Assembly (NCBI GenBank): GCA_039519185.1
Contig: JAZGSX010000012.1
Coordinates: forward strand, 930,001 to 994,000
From: Astragalus membranaceus
Taxonomy: Eukaryota; Streptophyta; Magnoliopsida; Fabales; Fabaceae
DNA: 64,000 nucleotides
Direction: 5' to 3'
Of the stretch, positions 32,738 to 44,965 are shown piece after piece. The notes under the pieces are model-generated. The model saw only the letters and a list, made by a program, of their open reading frames with translations. It was not told the DNA's origin and searched no databases. The position numbers and the translations under genes were made by a program. Each line of letters starts with the position of its first letter. Positions within the stretch are counted from its first letter, which is position 1.

Positions 32738-35700
32738 TTACAACTCTCCCCCACTTAGAATATTTCGTCCTCGAAATTTACCTGATTCAAACAGCTCTGG
32801 ATAAGACTCCCGCATCTTACTATCCAGTTCCCAAGTCATGCTCTCACCAGCAGCTCCCAACCAAACCACCTTTACCAAAGCAATCTCCTTCCCTCTTAGA
32901 ACTTTCACCTCATGATCCTCAATCCGTACAGGCATCGTCTCAACAGTGAGATTATCCCGTACCTCCACATCATCCATGTGAGTCACATGAGATGGATCTG
33001 AAATGTACTTTCGAAGTTGCGACACATGAAACACGTCATGCAAGTTCGAAAGATTTGGTGGCAAAGCCACTCTATAGGCAACATTCCCAACTCTCTCAGA
33101 GATCTGATACGGACCAATGAAACGAGGAGTGAGCTTCTTCGACTTCAATGAACGACCAACACCAGTCACCGGAGTGACTCTCAGAAACACATGCTCACCC
33201 GCTTGGAACTCTAAATCTTTCCTCCGATTATCATGGTAACTCTTTTGTCGACTCTGCGACGCTTTCATCTTCTCACGGATCAACTTCACTTTCTCAGTTG
33301 TCTCGCGAACAATCTCTGGTCCAAGTACCACACTCTCACCAGACTCATACCAACATAGTGGGGTTCTACACTTCCGAGCATACAACGCTTCAAAAGGTGC
33401 CATCCCAATACTAGAATGGTAACTATTGTTGTATGTGAACTCTCTCAATGGAAGATAGGAATCCCATGAACCTCCTTGCTCCAAAACACAAGCTCTCAAC
33501 AAATCTTCCAGTGACTGAATAGTCCTCTCTGACTGACCATCTGTCTGAGGATGATAGGCTGAACTCAACCTCAACTTAGACCCCAACTTCTCGTGCAAAC
33601 TCCTCCAGAACTCTGAAGTGAACATTGGGTCTCTATCTGAGACAATACTCATAGGAACTCCGTGAAGCTTCACAACTTCCCGGATATAGATCTCCGCCAA
33701 TCTAGGCACTGGATACGTGATGTTAATAGGAACAAAATGAGACGATTTTGTTAACCTATAAACAATCACCCAGATTGCATCATACCCTTTCACAGTATGA
33801 GGCAATCCTGTCACAAAATCCATAGCAATGCTATCCCATTTCCACTCTGGAATGTCCAACGGTTGCATCAACTCTGCAGGTTTCTGATGCTCAACCTTTG
33901 ACTTCTGACAAGTCAAACATGCATACACAAACTGTGCTACATCCCTCTTCATCCCCGGCCACCAAAACAACTTCTTCAAATCTTGGTACATCTTTGTAGC
34001 CCCCGGATGAATACTCAACTTACTTCTATGACTCTCCTCAAGAATCACCCTCTTCATCTCTACATCATCAGGAATGCAAATTCTATCTCGGAACCTCAGC
34101 ACACCTTGGGAATCCAACCTGAAGTCCCCATTCTCAGTTTGATCATTCACCATTATCAAGTCCACTAGCTTCACATCTGACTTTTGGGCCTCTCAGATGC
34201 TAGCCAAAAAGTCATTGCCAATCTTCAGCATTCCCAATCAAACACTCTGCGGTGTGACTTCACAAACCAAACTTATATCTCTGAACTGCTCAATCAACTC
34301 CAGTTCTTTAATCATCATTGCAGACATATGCAAAGTTTTCCGACTTAGAGCATCAGCCACGACATTAGCCTTGCCTGGGTGATAGTTCAAGCCGAAATCA
34401 TAGTCCTTCAACAGCTCTATCCAACGTCTCTGTCTCATATTCAACTCCTTCTGATCAAACAGATACTTCAAACTCTTATGGTCACTAAATACTTCAAATC
34501 TAGTACCATAAAGATAGTGCCTCCAAATCTTTAGTACAAAGACAATTGCAGCTAGCTCCAAATCATGCGTAGGGTAGTTCTTCTCATGGGTCCTCAACTG
34601 TCTAGACGCATAAGCAACTACCTTACCATCCTGCATAAGCACACCTCCCAAACCCATCTTGGAAGCATCACAATACACCACAAAAGACTTGTCCCGAATG
34701 GGCAAAGTCAAAATAGGAGACGTTGTCAACCTCTTCTTTAATTCATTGAAGCTCTCCTCACATCGGACATCCCAAACAAAAGCTTTTCCCTTACAAGTCA
34801 ACTGAGTCAACGGAAGGGCTAACTTCGAGAAACCTTCAATGAACCTCCGATAATAACCAGCCAACCCCAAGAAGCTTCTAATTTCAGTCACTGACTTCGG
34901 GCTCTCCCATTGTAACACAGCATCTACCTTGGCTGGGTCCACAGCAATACCACTACCAGAAATAACATGGCCAAGGAAACTCACTTCATTCAGCCAGAAC
35001 TCACACTTGGACAACTTGGCATACAATTTCTTCTCTTTCAACACTTCTAGCACCAGTCTCAAATGTTCTACGTGCTCTTCTTCTGTCTTAGAATAAATCA
35101 GAATGTCATCAATAAACACCACCACGAACCGATCCAAGTAAGTATGGAAAATACGATTCATGTACTCCATAAATACTCCCGGCGCGTTAGTAACACCAAA
35201 AGGCATCACAGAATACTCATAATGCCCATATCTAGTTCTGAAGGCCGTCTTCTGAATATCTTCATCTTTCACCTTAATTTGATGATAACCCGAACGCAAA
35301 TCAATCTTGCTAAACACCTTAGCTCCCACCAACTGGTCCATCAAATCGTCTGTCCTCGGAAGCGGATACTTGTTCTTAATGGTCACCTTGTTCAACTGCC
35401 TATAATCAACACAGAGCCTCATGCTTCCATCCTTCTTCTTTACCAACAACACTGGAGCTCCCCACGGCGATACACTCGGCCTTACGAACTTCTTTTCAAC
35501 CAGATCCTCAAGTTGCTTCTTTAATTCAGACAATTCAGATGCTGACATCCTGTAAGGTGCCATAGAAACAGGTCTGGTACCAGGTACAAGGTCAATAGCA
35601 AATTCAACTTCCCTCTCTGGCGGGACACTTGGAATCTCATCAGGGAACACTTCGGGAAACTCACACACCACCTGCAGCCCTTCAATAATAGCTTGATTCT

Positions 35701-36746
35701 CAATAGACATAGAAGCTACTAGCGAGAATAATTGAACTCCTTCTTTCATCAACTTCCGCAACTGACTAGCGGATAACAGCCCAGACTCATCACCCCCAAA
35801 ACTCACTGACTTGTTACTACAGTTAATGTGAACATGGTTATGCTCTAACCAGTTCATACCCAGAATTACATCTAACCCAGTCAACGGGAAAGCAACAAAA
35901 TCTATAATAAAGTCCCTGCCAAAGATCGACACAGGACACTGGGAACACACCAAAGAAGTGATTACCGACCCCTTAGCTGGAGTATCGACAACCATCCTTC
36001 CATTCATAGCAGACAAGGCAAGACCCAGACGTTCACAACATTCAACAGCAATAAAACAGTGAGATGCACCAGTATCAACAAGAGACTTTAAAGGAGTATC
36101 GTTAATGAAACACGTACCTTCAATGAGACCATCGCCCTCAGTAGGCTCTGTACCTGCCAAAGCAAACACCTTCCCACTGAATCTTTCCTTCTTCGGCTTC
36201 GGACACTTAGCACTAATGTGCCCACCTTCACCACAGTTGAAACAGAGCATATCCTTACGCCCACACTCAGCTGCCAGATGGCCATCCTTACCAGATTTGA
36301 AACACTTCCTCGCATCAGTATTGCACGCGTTGCTCTTATGACCAGGCTTACCACATTTAAAACACACAATGTTAGCGGGAGCATCCCCCCCACTAGTCCT
36401 TTTACCCTCAGTTGATCTCTGTTTACCCTTACCAGCAGAAATTTCATATGGTTTACTACGACTCTAGAATTTACCCCTCTGCTCCTTCATAACCATGAAA
36501 TGAGCACTACTGTCTTCTTCAAAGATCCTACAACTGTCAATCAAATCAGAGAACACCCGGATCTTCTGGTACCCAATAGCTTTCTTAATTTCAGGCCTCA
36601 ACCCATTCTCAAACTTGATGCATTTGGAGAACTCAGAGTTAGCATCAGTGTAGTGCGGATAGAACTTTGCCAACTCTGTGAATTTAGCAGCATATTCAGT
36701 TATAGACATATTTCCTTGCTTCAGCTCAAGGAACTCGATTTCCTTC
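32738..36746 (-). pseudogene. gag-pol: gag-pol polyprotein, three nonsense codons
   Basis: From the right: gag end (QKEIEFLELKQGNMSITEYA), a zinc-knuckle region with three CCHC units (CFKCGKPGHKSNAC; CFKSGKDGHLAAEC, whose second Cys is Ser; CFNCGEGGHISAKC), protease DTGASHCF, RT with FVVVFIDDILIYSK, RNase H (YCDASKMGLGGVLM), integrase (HHCC finger, AMDFV, SDRDP, TDGQSERT) and a C-terminal chromodomain ending near YPELFESGKF. Stops: TAG after EQRGKF (about 36463), TGA at 34236-34238, and TGA near 34193. Downstream of the last stop the frame is open to 32738. Its stop codon TAA is supplied by the first five bases of the 3' LTR (TGTAA). Cannot encode a full polyprotein. Close relative of the frame at 48376-51708. 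Confidence 0.9.
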
Positions 36747-37695
36747 TGATTGAGTGATTGCCATCATAAAGAGGTGAGTTCTACACTCACTAGGAAATTA
36801 ATGTCATTGTCATGTATTCTGAATCTAAATCGCGTTTTGTGAAAACCGGCAACCGCTTTGTGAAAATCTCGAGTTTGAATCATTGAGTCATATGATCGTT
36901 TGATTGGAATTAAGATTTGATGTCATGATTGTTGTGTTGATTGCTGTGTCATGCTTGTTGGACTGTTTATGACCGTATTTGTATGCGTGTGACGTGGAAG
37001 TGTCGATCGGAAAGTATATCGGAATCGGAACGGAATGGCGTTGTGTAAGAAAAACTGAAATCTGGGCTACTGCTGAACACGCACGGATCGTGCCTTATGG
37101 AAGCACGGACCGTGCTGGCTGTTCGCAGGGAGCCTGGGTGGATTTTTAGACAACGCACGGATCGTGCGCCTCAGGAGCACAGATCGTGCGTTCCCTTCGG
37201 ATTGAAAATTGTTAAGTCTTTCAGACACGCACGGGTCGTGCGCCCCTGGGCACGGACCGTGCGTGGCCTTCGGGTAACCCCTTTTAAAAAGTGTTTTAAA
37301 CCGTTCCGAACGATTCCAGTTGCGTTCTAATCCCTTCCCCAACCTCATGAATTGATGTTATAGTACCATTGCCATGAAATTGACTGTGATTGATGTTAGT
37401 TAATGTTCCGAATCGTGTTGACGTTATGAGATTGATTATGACTAAGCTAGGTTATCATAATGTTGAGTATGGGCGATACATTATGATGTAGACTAGGTAA
37501 TGGATAGTTATAGGTTAAGTTAACAACGTTAGTAATTCCGTGTGAGATCACATAATAACAAGATCATGCTAAGTATAAGATTAGGTTAAGATTTAGATCA
37601 TGTTAAGCATAAGTTCATTGTTATGTTCATAGATCATTGTTAACTGTTCATTGTTCAGGTATATTAAAATATAAACATCAGGTTAGGGTGACGAC
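36747..37695 (+). repeat. Outer LTR copy 2, middle part
   Basis: Nearly identical to 28775-29726 from GATTGCC..TCATAAAGAGGTGAG onward. Includes paired palindromes at 37081/37103, 37155/37177 and 37229/37250. Broken at ACGAC by the solo LTR. Confidence 0.87.
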
Positions 37696-39104
37696 TGTAA
37701 CACCCCTTTTCTACCCGTCAATTTATTAGCGTAAAAATCAGAGTTTCAAATTTTAGTTACATCACAAGGGATGTCACACTTACTTCGTTAAACATCACAC
37801 GCCAAATTACTCGCTTTTCAAAACAGCCTTATAATACTTTCAAAACGTCATCGTCAATTAAAATACAACTTCACAGCGGAAAATCCAACCAGCTTAATCA
37901 TAAAAGGCATTGCAACTATGCAAGGCTCACAATAGTAAAATCCAACAACAACAATGGTCATAAATAACTTAAACAACGTTCATCCCCCTAGTGTTACATA
38001 ATCAGAGCAGACGACCCGACTCAGCTAGTGAAGGTACCTAGTCCTTCACTCGTGATCACCTGCACGTTACCGCATAGGGGTAACATTCAAACAGAAGGGT
38101 GAGTCCAATTCAATCCATATAATAAATCATATGATAAGCAATAAGTCAAGTCACAGCTCTAAAATAATCACACCACAGTCATCAATTACATCACTACAAT
38201 AACTCATCACTATGTCATGTAGGCATATGAAATGCAACCCACTCGCGGGCATATGCATGAGGTACCTTTTCACAAACGTCGCTTAGCCATTATGGCCTCA
38301 TCGTCACTTAGCCTTTTGGGCCTCAAAACGTCACTGGGTTTATGCACATGGGATGCATGAGACACTATAACATGCATCACGCACAAATCACACAATCACG
38401 GTCAACTATGTGACCCGTCACTTACCAATTTCCAAATAAGAGGCACGGCACCTGTCAGTTCACAATTTACACACAACAACGTCACTTAGCCTTTTGGGCC
38501 TGATCATCACTTAGCCTTTTGGGCCTCAACGTCACTTATTTTCATCGTCACTTATTCATAAACATCATCAACTCAAACAATTCAACGTCACTTATTTTCA
38601 TCGTCACTTATTCATAAACATCATCAACTCAAACGATTCAACGTCACTTATTTTCCTCGTCACTTATTCATAAACATCATCAACTCAAACAATGGCCACT
38701 GAGGGCAAAAACGTCATTTACTAGCCACCAAGGGCATCATCGTCATCTACACGTAATTATCAACAACATTGGCCACTAAGGGCAAAAAGGTCATTTAACT
38801 AGCCACTAAGGGCATCATCGTCAAAATCATCAATTTTGACACTAAAACGTTAAACCACTAGTTATACACAAAAAGGGATTTTTAAAGGGACCAAAACATC
38901 TTTTCAACGTCACAGCAACGACCGCCGGGAACAGCCACTTGGGGCGCCCCAGCAACCTTCAGAAATAATAAGTTTTTATTTTTAAAAATGGGATACGCAG
39001 ATAGGCAACTGAAAAGCTTCCCAACAGTTTTTGAAACGTCTAAAACGGATGTCCGAGTCAAAAGGTATAGCGAAAACAGTTTTCGAAAACATTTTGGGAA
39101 CATC

Positions 39105-39480
39105 CTGAAAAACTGGCGCCCTGGGCGCCCAGCGCCCAGGCACCTTGCGCCCAGCGCCCAGCAAAAATACAACACGCACACATGGGCGCCCAGCGCCCAG
39201 CGCCTGGCACCCAGCGCCTTGGCGCAACCCGCAACACGCAACACACGGGCGCTCAGCGCCCAGCGCTGGCACCCACACGCAACACACGCACACGGGCGCT
39301 CAGCGCCCAGTGCTGGCACCCAGCGCCCAGCGCAACACACACACTCACCCACGGGCGCTCAGTGCCCAGCGCTGGCACCCAGCACCCAGCGCTCCTCACA
39401 CGCACGCACACAGCAACACGCACTGGCGCCCTTGGCGCCCAGCACAGGGCGCCTGGCGCCCAGAACACTTCCAGCAACAG
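39105..39480. repeat. GGCGCC-rich array with CACACG spacers
   Basis: Dozens of TGGCGCCCAG, GGGCGCTCAGCGCCCAG and ACACACGCAC words. Long frames on both strands through it are compositional artefacts. Confidence 0.85.
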
Positions 39481-39685
39481 CGTTAAACACAATTTCAGCA
39501 CAAACATCCTTTTTCTTCAAATTTTTATATGACCAACCACAACCCAATTTACCACAACTCATGAACACATGTAAAATCATCTAAATCATCTATCAATCAT
39601 CAAAATTCGACAACATCCCAATCACAACCATGGCGCCCTAGGCGCCCATAACACCAAGAATAATAGATTTCGGCCACAACCATGA

Positions 39686-42212
39686 ATGTAACGCCCCAAA
39701 AATAATAGAATAAAATAATAGAATAAATTATTTTAATTAATTAAAAAGAGATTTTGGTGGTAGAGTAATAATATAATGATTATTATTTATTAAAATAATT
39801 ATGTGGTGCTTTAAATAAAATGGGGAGTGGTATTGTAATTGGAGGTGGTGTTTTAATTAAATTGGGCTTAAGCTGCGGGGAAAGCCCGCAATCCAAGCCC
39901 ACTAGTCTAAGCGTATATTTAAAGTGAAAAATTAGATTTTTAGCTCCTTTTGTGAAAAGAAAGAAAAGAGGCGAATTGAGAGAGTGAGGAGAGGGTGGAG
40001 GCGGCGCTCATGAGAGAAGAGGGAGAGAAGAAGGGCGCGCCCAAGAGCAAGAGAAGAGGGGATCGTGTTGCGGTGATCTTAGGAGCTCACGTATACGGAG
40101 ATAGCGTGTTCGTCATAACCTAAGGTAAGGGTGGGTCTCATCTTCTCTATAATCGGGTTTTATGATGGGGATTATGTAGGGGCTAGGCTCTATGTATGCA
40201 TTTTTATGTATTCTTAGTGATTATTGATGAACCCTAGGCATATGAAGACTTGTTGTTGGAAAATCATGTTGTGCGTGCCAAGTGTTTGAGTAATTGTTGA
40301 TGAATATTGTGATTTATAATGATTGGGGATGATTATGATAATTTGATGTTCGTATTGTTGGATTGAGCCTTGATGATGGAATTTGGTGTTTAATATGTTG
40401 ATGTGATCATATAAGTGATTTTTGATGAATTTTGATGTTGCTTGAAGGTTTTTGCTCCGCGGTTACTGTAGCAGGGCGCCATGGGCGCCAAACTGCATGT
40501 GTGTGTGTGTGTGCGTGTGTGTGCTGGGCGCCAGGCGCCAGGCGCTGGGCGCCAAGGGCGCCAGTGTGTGTGTTGCGTGCGTGTTGCTGGGCGCTAGGCG
40601 CCAAGGGCGCCAGTGTGTGTGTTGCGTGCGCGTTGCTGGGCGCTGGGCGCCAGGCGCCAGGCGCTGGGGCGCCAAGGGCACTGGGGCGCCAAGGGCGCCA
40701 TTTTGCAGGATGTTCCCAAATTTTTGGAAAACTGTTTTCGCTATATCTTTTGACTCGGGTGTCCGTTTTAAGTGTTTCAAAAAGCGTTGTGAAGCCTTTT
40801 CAGTTGTCTATCTGTGTGTCCCATTTTTAAAATTAAAAACTTACTATTTCTGAAGGTTGCTGGGCGCCCAAGTGGCTGTTCCCGGTGGTCGTTGCTGTGA
40901 CGTTGAAAAATCATTTTGGTGTCTTTAAAAATCCCCTTTTCGCGTATAACCAATGGTTTAACGTTTTAGTGTCAAAAGTGATGATTTTGACGATGATGCC
41001 CTTAGTGGCTAGTTAAATGACTGTTTTTCCCTTAGTGGCTAATATTATTTATAATGATGTGTAAATGACTGTTTTGCCCTTGGTGGCTAATATTATTTAT
41101 AATGATGTGTAAATGACTGTTTTGCCCTTGGTGGCTAATATTATTTATAATGATGTGTAAATGACGATGATGCCCTTAGTGGCTAGTAAATGACGTTTTT
41201 GCCCTCGGTGGCTATAGTGTGAGTTGATGATGTTTATGAATGAGTGACGATGAAAACCCAGTGACGTTTTGAGGCCCAAAAAGGCTAAGTGATGTTAAGG
41301 CCTAAAAGGCTAAGCGACGATGAATTATAGCGACGATGTTGTGTGTAGTTATGAATTGACAGGTGATGTGCCCTTTTTGGCAAATTGGTAAGTGACGGGT
41401 CACATTGTTGACTGTGTTTGTGTGTGTTTGTGTGTGATGCATGTCGTAGTGTCCCATGCATCCCATGTGCATAATGTGAAGAATAGGCTTCGACCTCTTG
41501 TGAAGAATAGGCTTCGGCCTCCTGTGAAGAATAGGCTCGGCCTCTTAATTGTGATGAATATGGTACCATCATGCATATGCCCGCGAGTGGGTTGCACTTC
41601 ACATACTTACATAACATTGTGATGAGCTTTGGTAGTGATTGAATTGATGTTTGTGATGTGGTCTATATAGCTGGCATTGCGATGATTTGTTGTGGTGATT
41701 AATATTGATGATTGATTTGATAATTCGTGTTGCGGTTGATATAGTGTCATAACCCTAGCATAGTGCTTATCATAAGCTTTATTATATTGCTAGATGAACT
41801 CACCCCTTCTGTTTGAATGTTACCCCTATGCGGTAACGTGCAGGTGATCTCGAGTGAAGGCTTAGGTATCTTCACTAGCTGAGTCGGGTCGTCTGCTCTG
41901 ATTATGTAACACTAGGGGGAAATGATGTTGTTTAAGTTACTTATTGTTGTTGTTGTTGTTGTTGGATTTTAGTATTGTTAGCCTTGCCTGGTTGCAATGC
42001 CTATTACGATTAAATTTGTTGGATTTTCCGCTGTGAGGTTATATTTTAATTTACAATGACGTTTTGAAAGTATTATAAGGCTGTTTTCGAAAAGCGAATA
42101 AATTGGCATGTAATGTTTAACGAAGTAAGTGTGACATCCCTTGTGATGTAACTAAAATTTGAAACTCTGATTTTTACGCTAATAAAGTAACGGGTAGAAA
42201 AGGGGTGTTACA
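39686..42212 (+). mobile_element. Solo LTR, opposite orientation, 2527 bp, TSD ATGAA
   Basis: Begins TGTAACGCCCCAAAAATA, ends AGAAAAGGGGTGTTACA; ATGAA at 39681-39685 and 42213-42217. Same family as the host LTR around it but inverted: its last 2 kb is the reverse complement, with some divergence, of 37696-39685 (for example CTGAAGGTTGCTGGGCGCCC matches the reverse of the block near 38950). Contains GGCGCC arrays (40477-40705) and CTTAGTGGCTA / GATGATGCCC repeats (40985-41215). Confidence 0.87.
40477..40705. repeat. GGCGCC/GGCGCT array with GTGTGT spacers
   Basis: Counterpart of 39105-39480 in the opposite orientation. It occupies the position held by the paired palindromes in the other LTR families, just before a shared TATATCTTTTGA..GGTGTCCG block. 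Confidence 0.8.
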
Positions 42213-42739
42213 ATGAACATCACGCATCCATCCAAATCAAGAACAAGGATTTACAACACATCACGATCATGGTTAACTCTAGGCTATCACTACCTAAAAC
42301 CTATCATAGGAATTATTATAGAAATTGATAGAACTCCCCTTACCTCGAATCTGAAGAATAGAAGTCCTAGAGACAGACACGAGCGGAACCACAGCAACAG
42401 ATCACGTCCCTTCCTCCTCCTTGAACTCGCGCCCTTCTCCTTTCTCTTCTCCTCTCTACGGCCTTCTCACTCTTTCTCTCTATTCTCTTTTTCTCAATTT
42501 GCGAATGCTAACACCAAAACCCTAGCCTCACAAGACCTCACCACTTCGCATATCACATGGATTACGGGCTTGGGCTTTTCACTTAAGCCCAAGTCTAGCT
42601 AATTGGCGCCTCCATCTCCTAATACCACTTACACAACTTATTTAATATAATTTCGCTTAATTAAATTATATTCAATTAATTAAAATAAATTCCTAAATAC
42701 TTAATTAAATAAATTAATTAAATATTTTAGGGTGTTACA

Positions 42740-43460
42740 ACGACCCTATTTCAGTTTAGTGTGCTAGGGGAGGGGAAGTCATGGGCCCTATGAACCTAGG
42801 CCCCATCAGGGACCCAGCCGATTAGTGGGGACGGGTTCACCGGGAGCTTATTATGCCAAGTGACCGGTGACACGCTAAAATATCAGTTCAGTTTACGTGT
42901 TGTTTCTTGTAACCGGCTTGAGGGTTATGAGGACAACTTCAGTTAGTTAGCCACATTGTCAATTTTGAGGACTATGATTTATGAGTTAAGAATAATGAAG
43001 CAAGCATAATTGAACCGAGAGAGCTAGTAAGGGGTCTCGATAGAACTCACTGAGACAAGTTGTCTCACCCAATCCATGTTGTTGTTTTTTTTCCAGAGTT
43101 GCAGGCTAAGTTGAAGACGATGAGGCATGGCTAAGGAGATGGCTTGAGGAGTTGCTGACGCTGTTTATTTTGTCATGTTATGTATCTCTGTATTTTTATT
43201 CAGTGTCTTAGATGTACGATGGTACGACTTATTTTATGAGTTGTAAATCGCTTCCGCAGACTTTCTATTTTGGTACTGAACACTAGTTGAGTGGTGCAAG
43301 GACGCTTTATGTATTTTACGTTAAGTTATGTAAGCACACTTGATGGGTTTTAACATCGAGTATTATTATGTGTTCAGTATTTTAAACAGGAGGTACTCTG
43401 ATGTATGCCAGTAGTGCATTTCGGTAAATTCTACAAGTTAGAAATTATCGGGGTGTTACA
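42740..43460 (+). repeat. Outer LTR copy 2, 3' end
   Basis: Resumes with the duplicated ACGAC and ends ATCGGGGTGTTACA. Contains GAGACAAGTTGTCTC (about 43050), a 7-bp inverted repeat also present in the 9751 LTR. Confidence 0.85.
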
Positions 43461-43465
43461 CGGAG

Positions 43466-44079
43466 GAGTGAAAACATAAGATTGGGGGAGAGGGGAGAAA
43501 GGAGAAAACATGTGTAGTGTTGATAGAGAGAGGGAAACTGAGAAGTAGAGAAAGGACTGAAATGAAGAGAGACAAAGTGTTTGGTGGGGGAGGAGAGGGA
43601 GGGCACTTGTTTTGTAACGTTTGACTAACGGAAGGATCTATTTACAAAAGTTTGATTGTATTCTCTGCCTTAGATTGGGGCGCCATCTCCTCACCTTAAA
43701 TTTATGTAACCAAAAAAAAAGTTTGATTTTAGTACTTGTATAAATAATACCCTTCGTCCAATGCAACTCAAAAAAACAAAAACAGAGTGCTATTGATAAA
43801 CATAATTCAAAGCATCTTCAATAATAAGTACTTGTATAGCAGAAAATATTCTACCTCCTATTACTAAAGATTGGCATCGGCAGGGTCACACACACAAATT
43901 TGGTATGGAAGATTGCCATTCAACAATCTGGAACTTTTTTTTATATGTTGGACAGCATGTACTTCTGCCCTTTTTGCTATTTAGTATGTATTGAATTGAG
44001 TAATGCATGGTATTATGATCGTTGGATATGTCTTGCTACTTCCTCCCTAAATTTCAACAACTCTTTCTGTTGAAAAATA
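43466..44079. other. Host DNA with second copy of the albumin-2 3' flank
   Basis: TTGTAACGTTTGACTAACGG and ATTTACAAAAGTTTGATT (43612-43665) match 9325-9367. TTGATAAACATAATTCAAAG with TTCAATAATAAGTA (43794-43830) matches 9448-9490. No hemopexin gene is attached here. The rest is unremarkable. Confidence 0.7.
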
Positions 44080-44965
44080 TGGCATTCATAGAAATTAGGA
44101 AGAAAACCCTAAAAGTCTATTATATTGAAAGTAGGGAAATATTACAAAATGGGAAGAGATGATTACAAATGAGTGTACCATCTACCTTATATACTAATCA
44201 ACTAATGGGCCTTACTACTAAGTAAGGCTACATTATAGTTTTGGTCCCCTACATTATAGTTTTGGTCCCCCTATTTTCAAAAATTCAGACATTTGGTCCC
44301 CCTATTTTAAAACTCAGACATTTGGTCCCCCAATTTTAAAAAATCAAATACATTTAGTCCAAAGAGGGACCAAATGTCTTTGATTTTTTAAAATTGGGGG
44401 ACCAAATGTCTTTGATTTTTTAAAATTGAGGGACCAAATGTCTTTGATTATTAGCCATAAAAAACTGAAAATTCCTCTTGGGACTAAATGTCTTTGATTT
44501 TTTAAAATTGGGGGACCAAATGTCTGAGTTTTAAAATAGGGGGACCAAATGTCTGAATTTTTGAAAATAGGGGGACCAAAACTATAATTTAGCCACTAAG
44601 TAATGGGCTTACTATTTATATTTTAACAACCTCCCGCAAGCTGGAAGGTGTTCACAACACTTCCAGCTCCGGATAAGCAATACAAAGGTACTATAAAAAT
44701 AACAAAAAAGAAGAACAATCCAAATTGGTAGCAGTTAAGGTGCATAGCTCCTAGAAGTCTTCGACCAACTTTTGGGCTCCTTCAAGCTTCTTGCAGCGTC
44801 TCCACAACATTCACTCCAAAAGAATCAACAAACCCACTCTTGGATATAACCATCAGAGCAGAAACCACAACTCAAGGTTTAACCACTTGGCAGAAGCACA
44901 AACAATCAAATGCTTAACCATTTATAGCAGAAGCATCATGCTTAACCACCATAAACAGAAACTAA
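44080..44965 (-). mobile_element. Second small non-autonomous LTR element, 5'-truncated
   Basis: Minus-strand LTR 44628-44080 (TGTTAAAATATAAATAGTA ... ATGAATGCCA) is related to the 206-bp LTRs at 5608/7488 but carries a nested MITE. A PPT (CTTGCGGGAGG) and 330 bp of interior with the TGGTTAAGC repeats follow at 44629-44965. PBS and 5' LTR are missing. Confidence 0.82.
44226..44594. mobile_element. MULE-like palindromic MITE, 369 bp, TSD ACTAAGTAA
   Basis: Terminal inverted repeats begin GGCTAMATTATAGTTTTGG and continue for more than 100 bp with TTTGGTCCCCC repeats, so the element can fold almost fully. The 9-bp duplication ACTAAGTAA (44217-44225, 44595-44603) is typical of Mutator-like elements. 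An extra copy of ACATTATAGTTTTGGTCCCC makes the left arm slightly longer. Confidence 0.88.

Larger units (their letters stand above)
29917..32742 (-). repeat. 3' LTR, 2826 bp
   Basis: Plus-strand ends TGTAACACCCCAATTC and TTGGGCGTTACA. Contains (TA)n tracts, a 57-bp minisatellite and a conserved TGCACGTTACC / GGGTAACATT block (about 30324-30348). Confidence 0.88.
29917..36746 (-). mobile_element. Tekay-like chromovirus, minus strand, 5' part deleted
   Basis: 3' LTR 29917-32742, a purine tract on the minus strand (GTGGGGGAGAGT) at its edge, and a gag-pol frame from 32738 to about 36746. It ends inside gag, where the sequence joins outer LTR copy 2 through the shared word CTGATTGAG. The left duplicate would be AGGAC (29912-29916); its partner has been deleted with the 5' LTR. 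It is closely related to the element starting at 45929. Confidence 0.87.
37696..42739 (-). mobile_element. Solo LTR, TSD ACGAC, itself interrupted
   Basis: Plus-strand ends TGTAACACCCCTTTTC and TTTAGGGTGTTACA; ACGAC at 37691-37695 and 42740-42744. Without the nested insertion it is about 2.5 kb. It contains CGTCACTTAGCCTTTTGGGC and GGCCACTAAGGGCA repeats (38270-38830) and GGCGCC-rich arrays (39105-39480). The conserved block CACCTGCACGTTACCGCA lies at about 38056. No coding region. Confidence 0.87.
28043..43460 (+). mobile_element. Composite nested LTR insertion, TSD CGGAG
   Basis: The outer ends TGTAACATCCCC (28043) and GGGGTGTTACA (43460) are bordered by CGGAG on both sides (28038-28042, 43461-43465). 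The outer parts are two incomplete LTR copies of one about 2.4-kb family. Copy 1 (28043-29916) is broken by the minus-strand chromovirus; copy 2 (36747-37695 plus 42740-43460) is broken by a solo LTR. The outer element's own internal region is gone. A single large deletion ending at 36746/36747 explains the layout. Confidence 0.82.

Noticed and set aside
38982..39584. Several overlapping 60-200 codon frames
   Set aside because: GC-rich GGCGCC/CACACG array in an LTR opens all frames; no domain, and frames occur on both strands.
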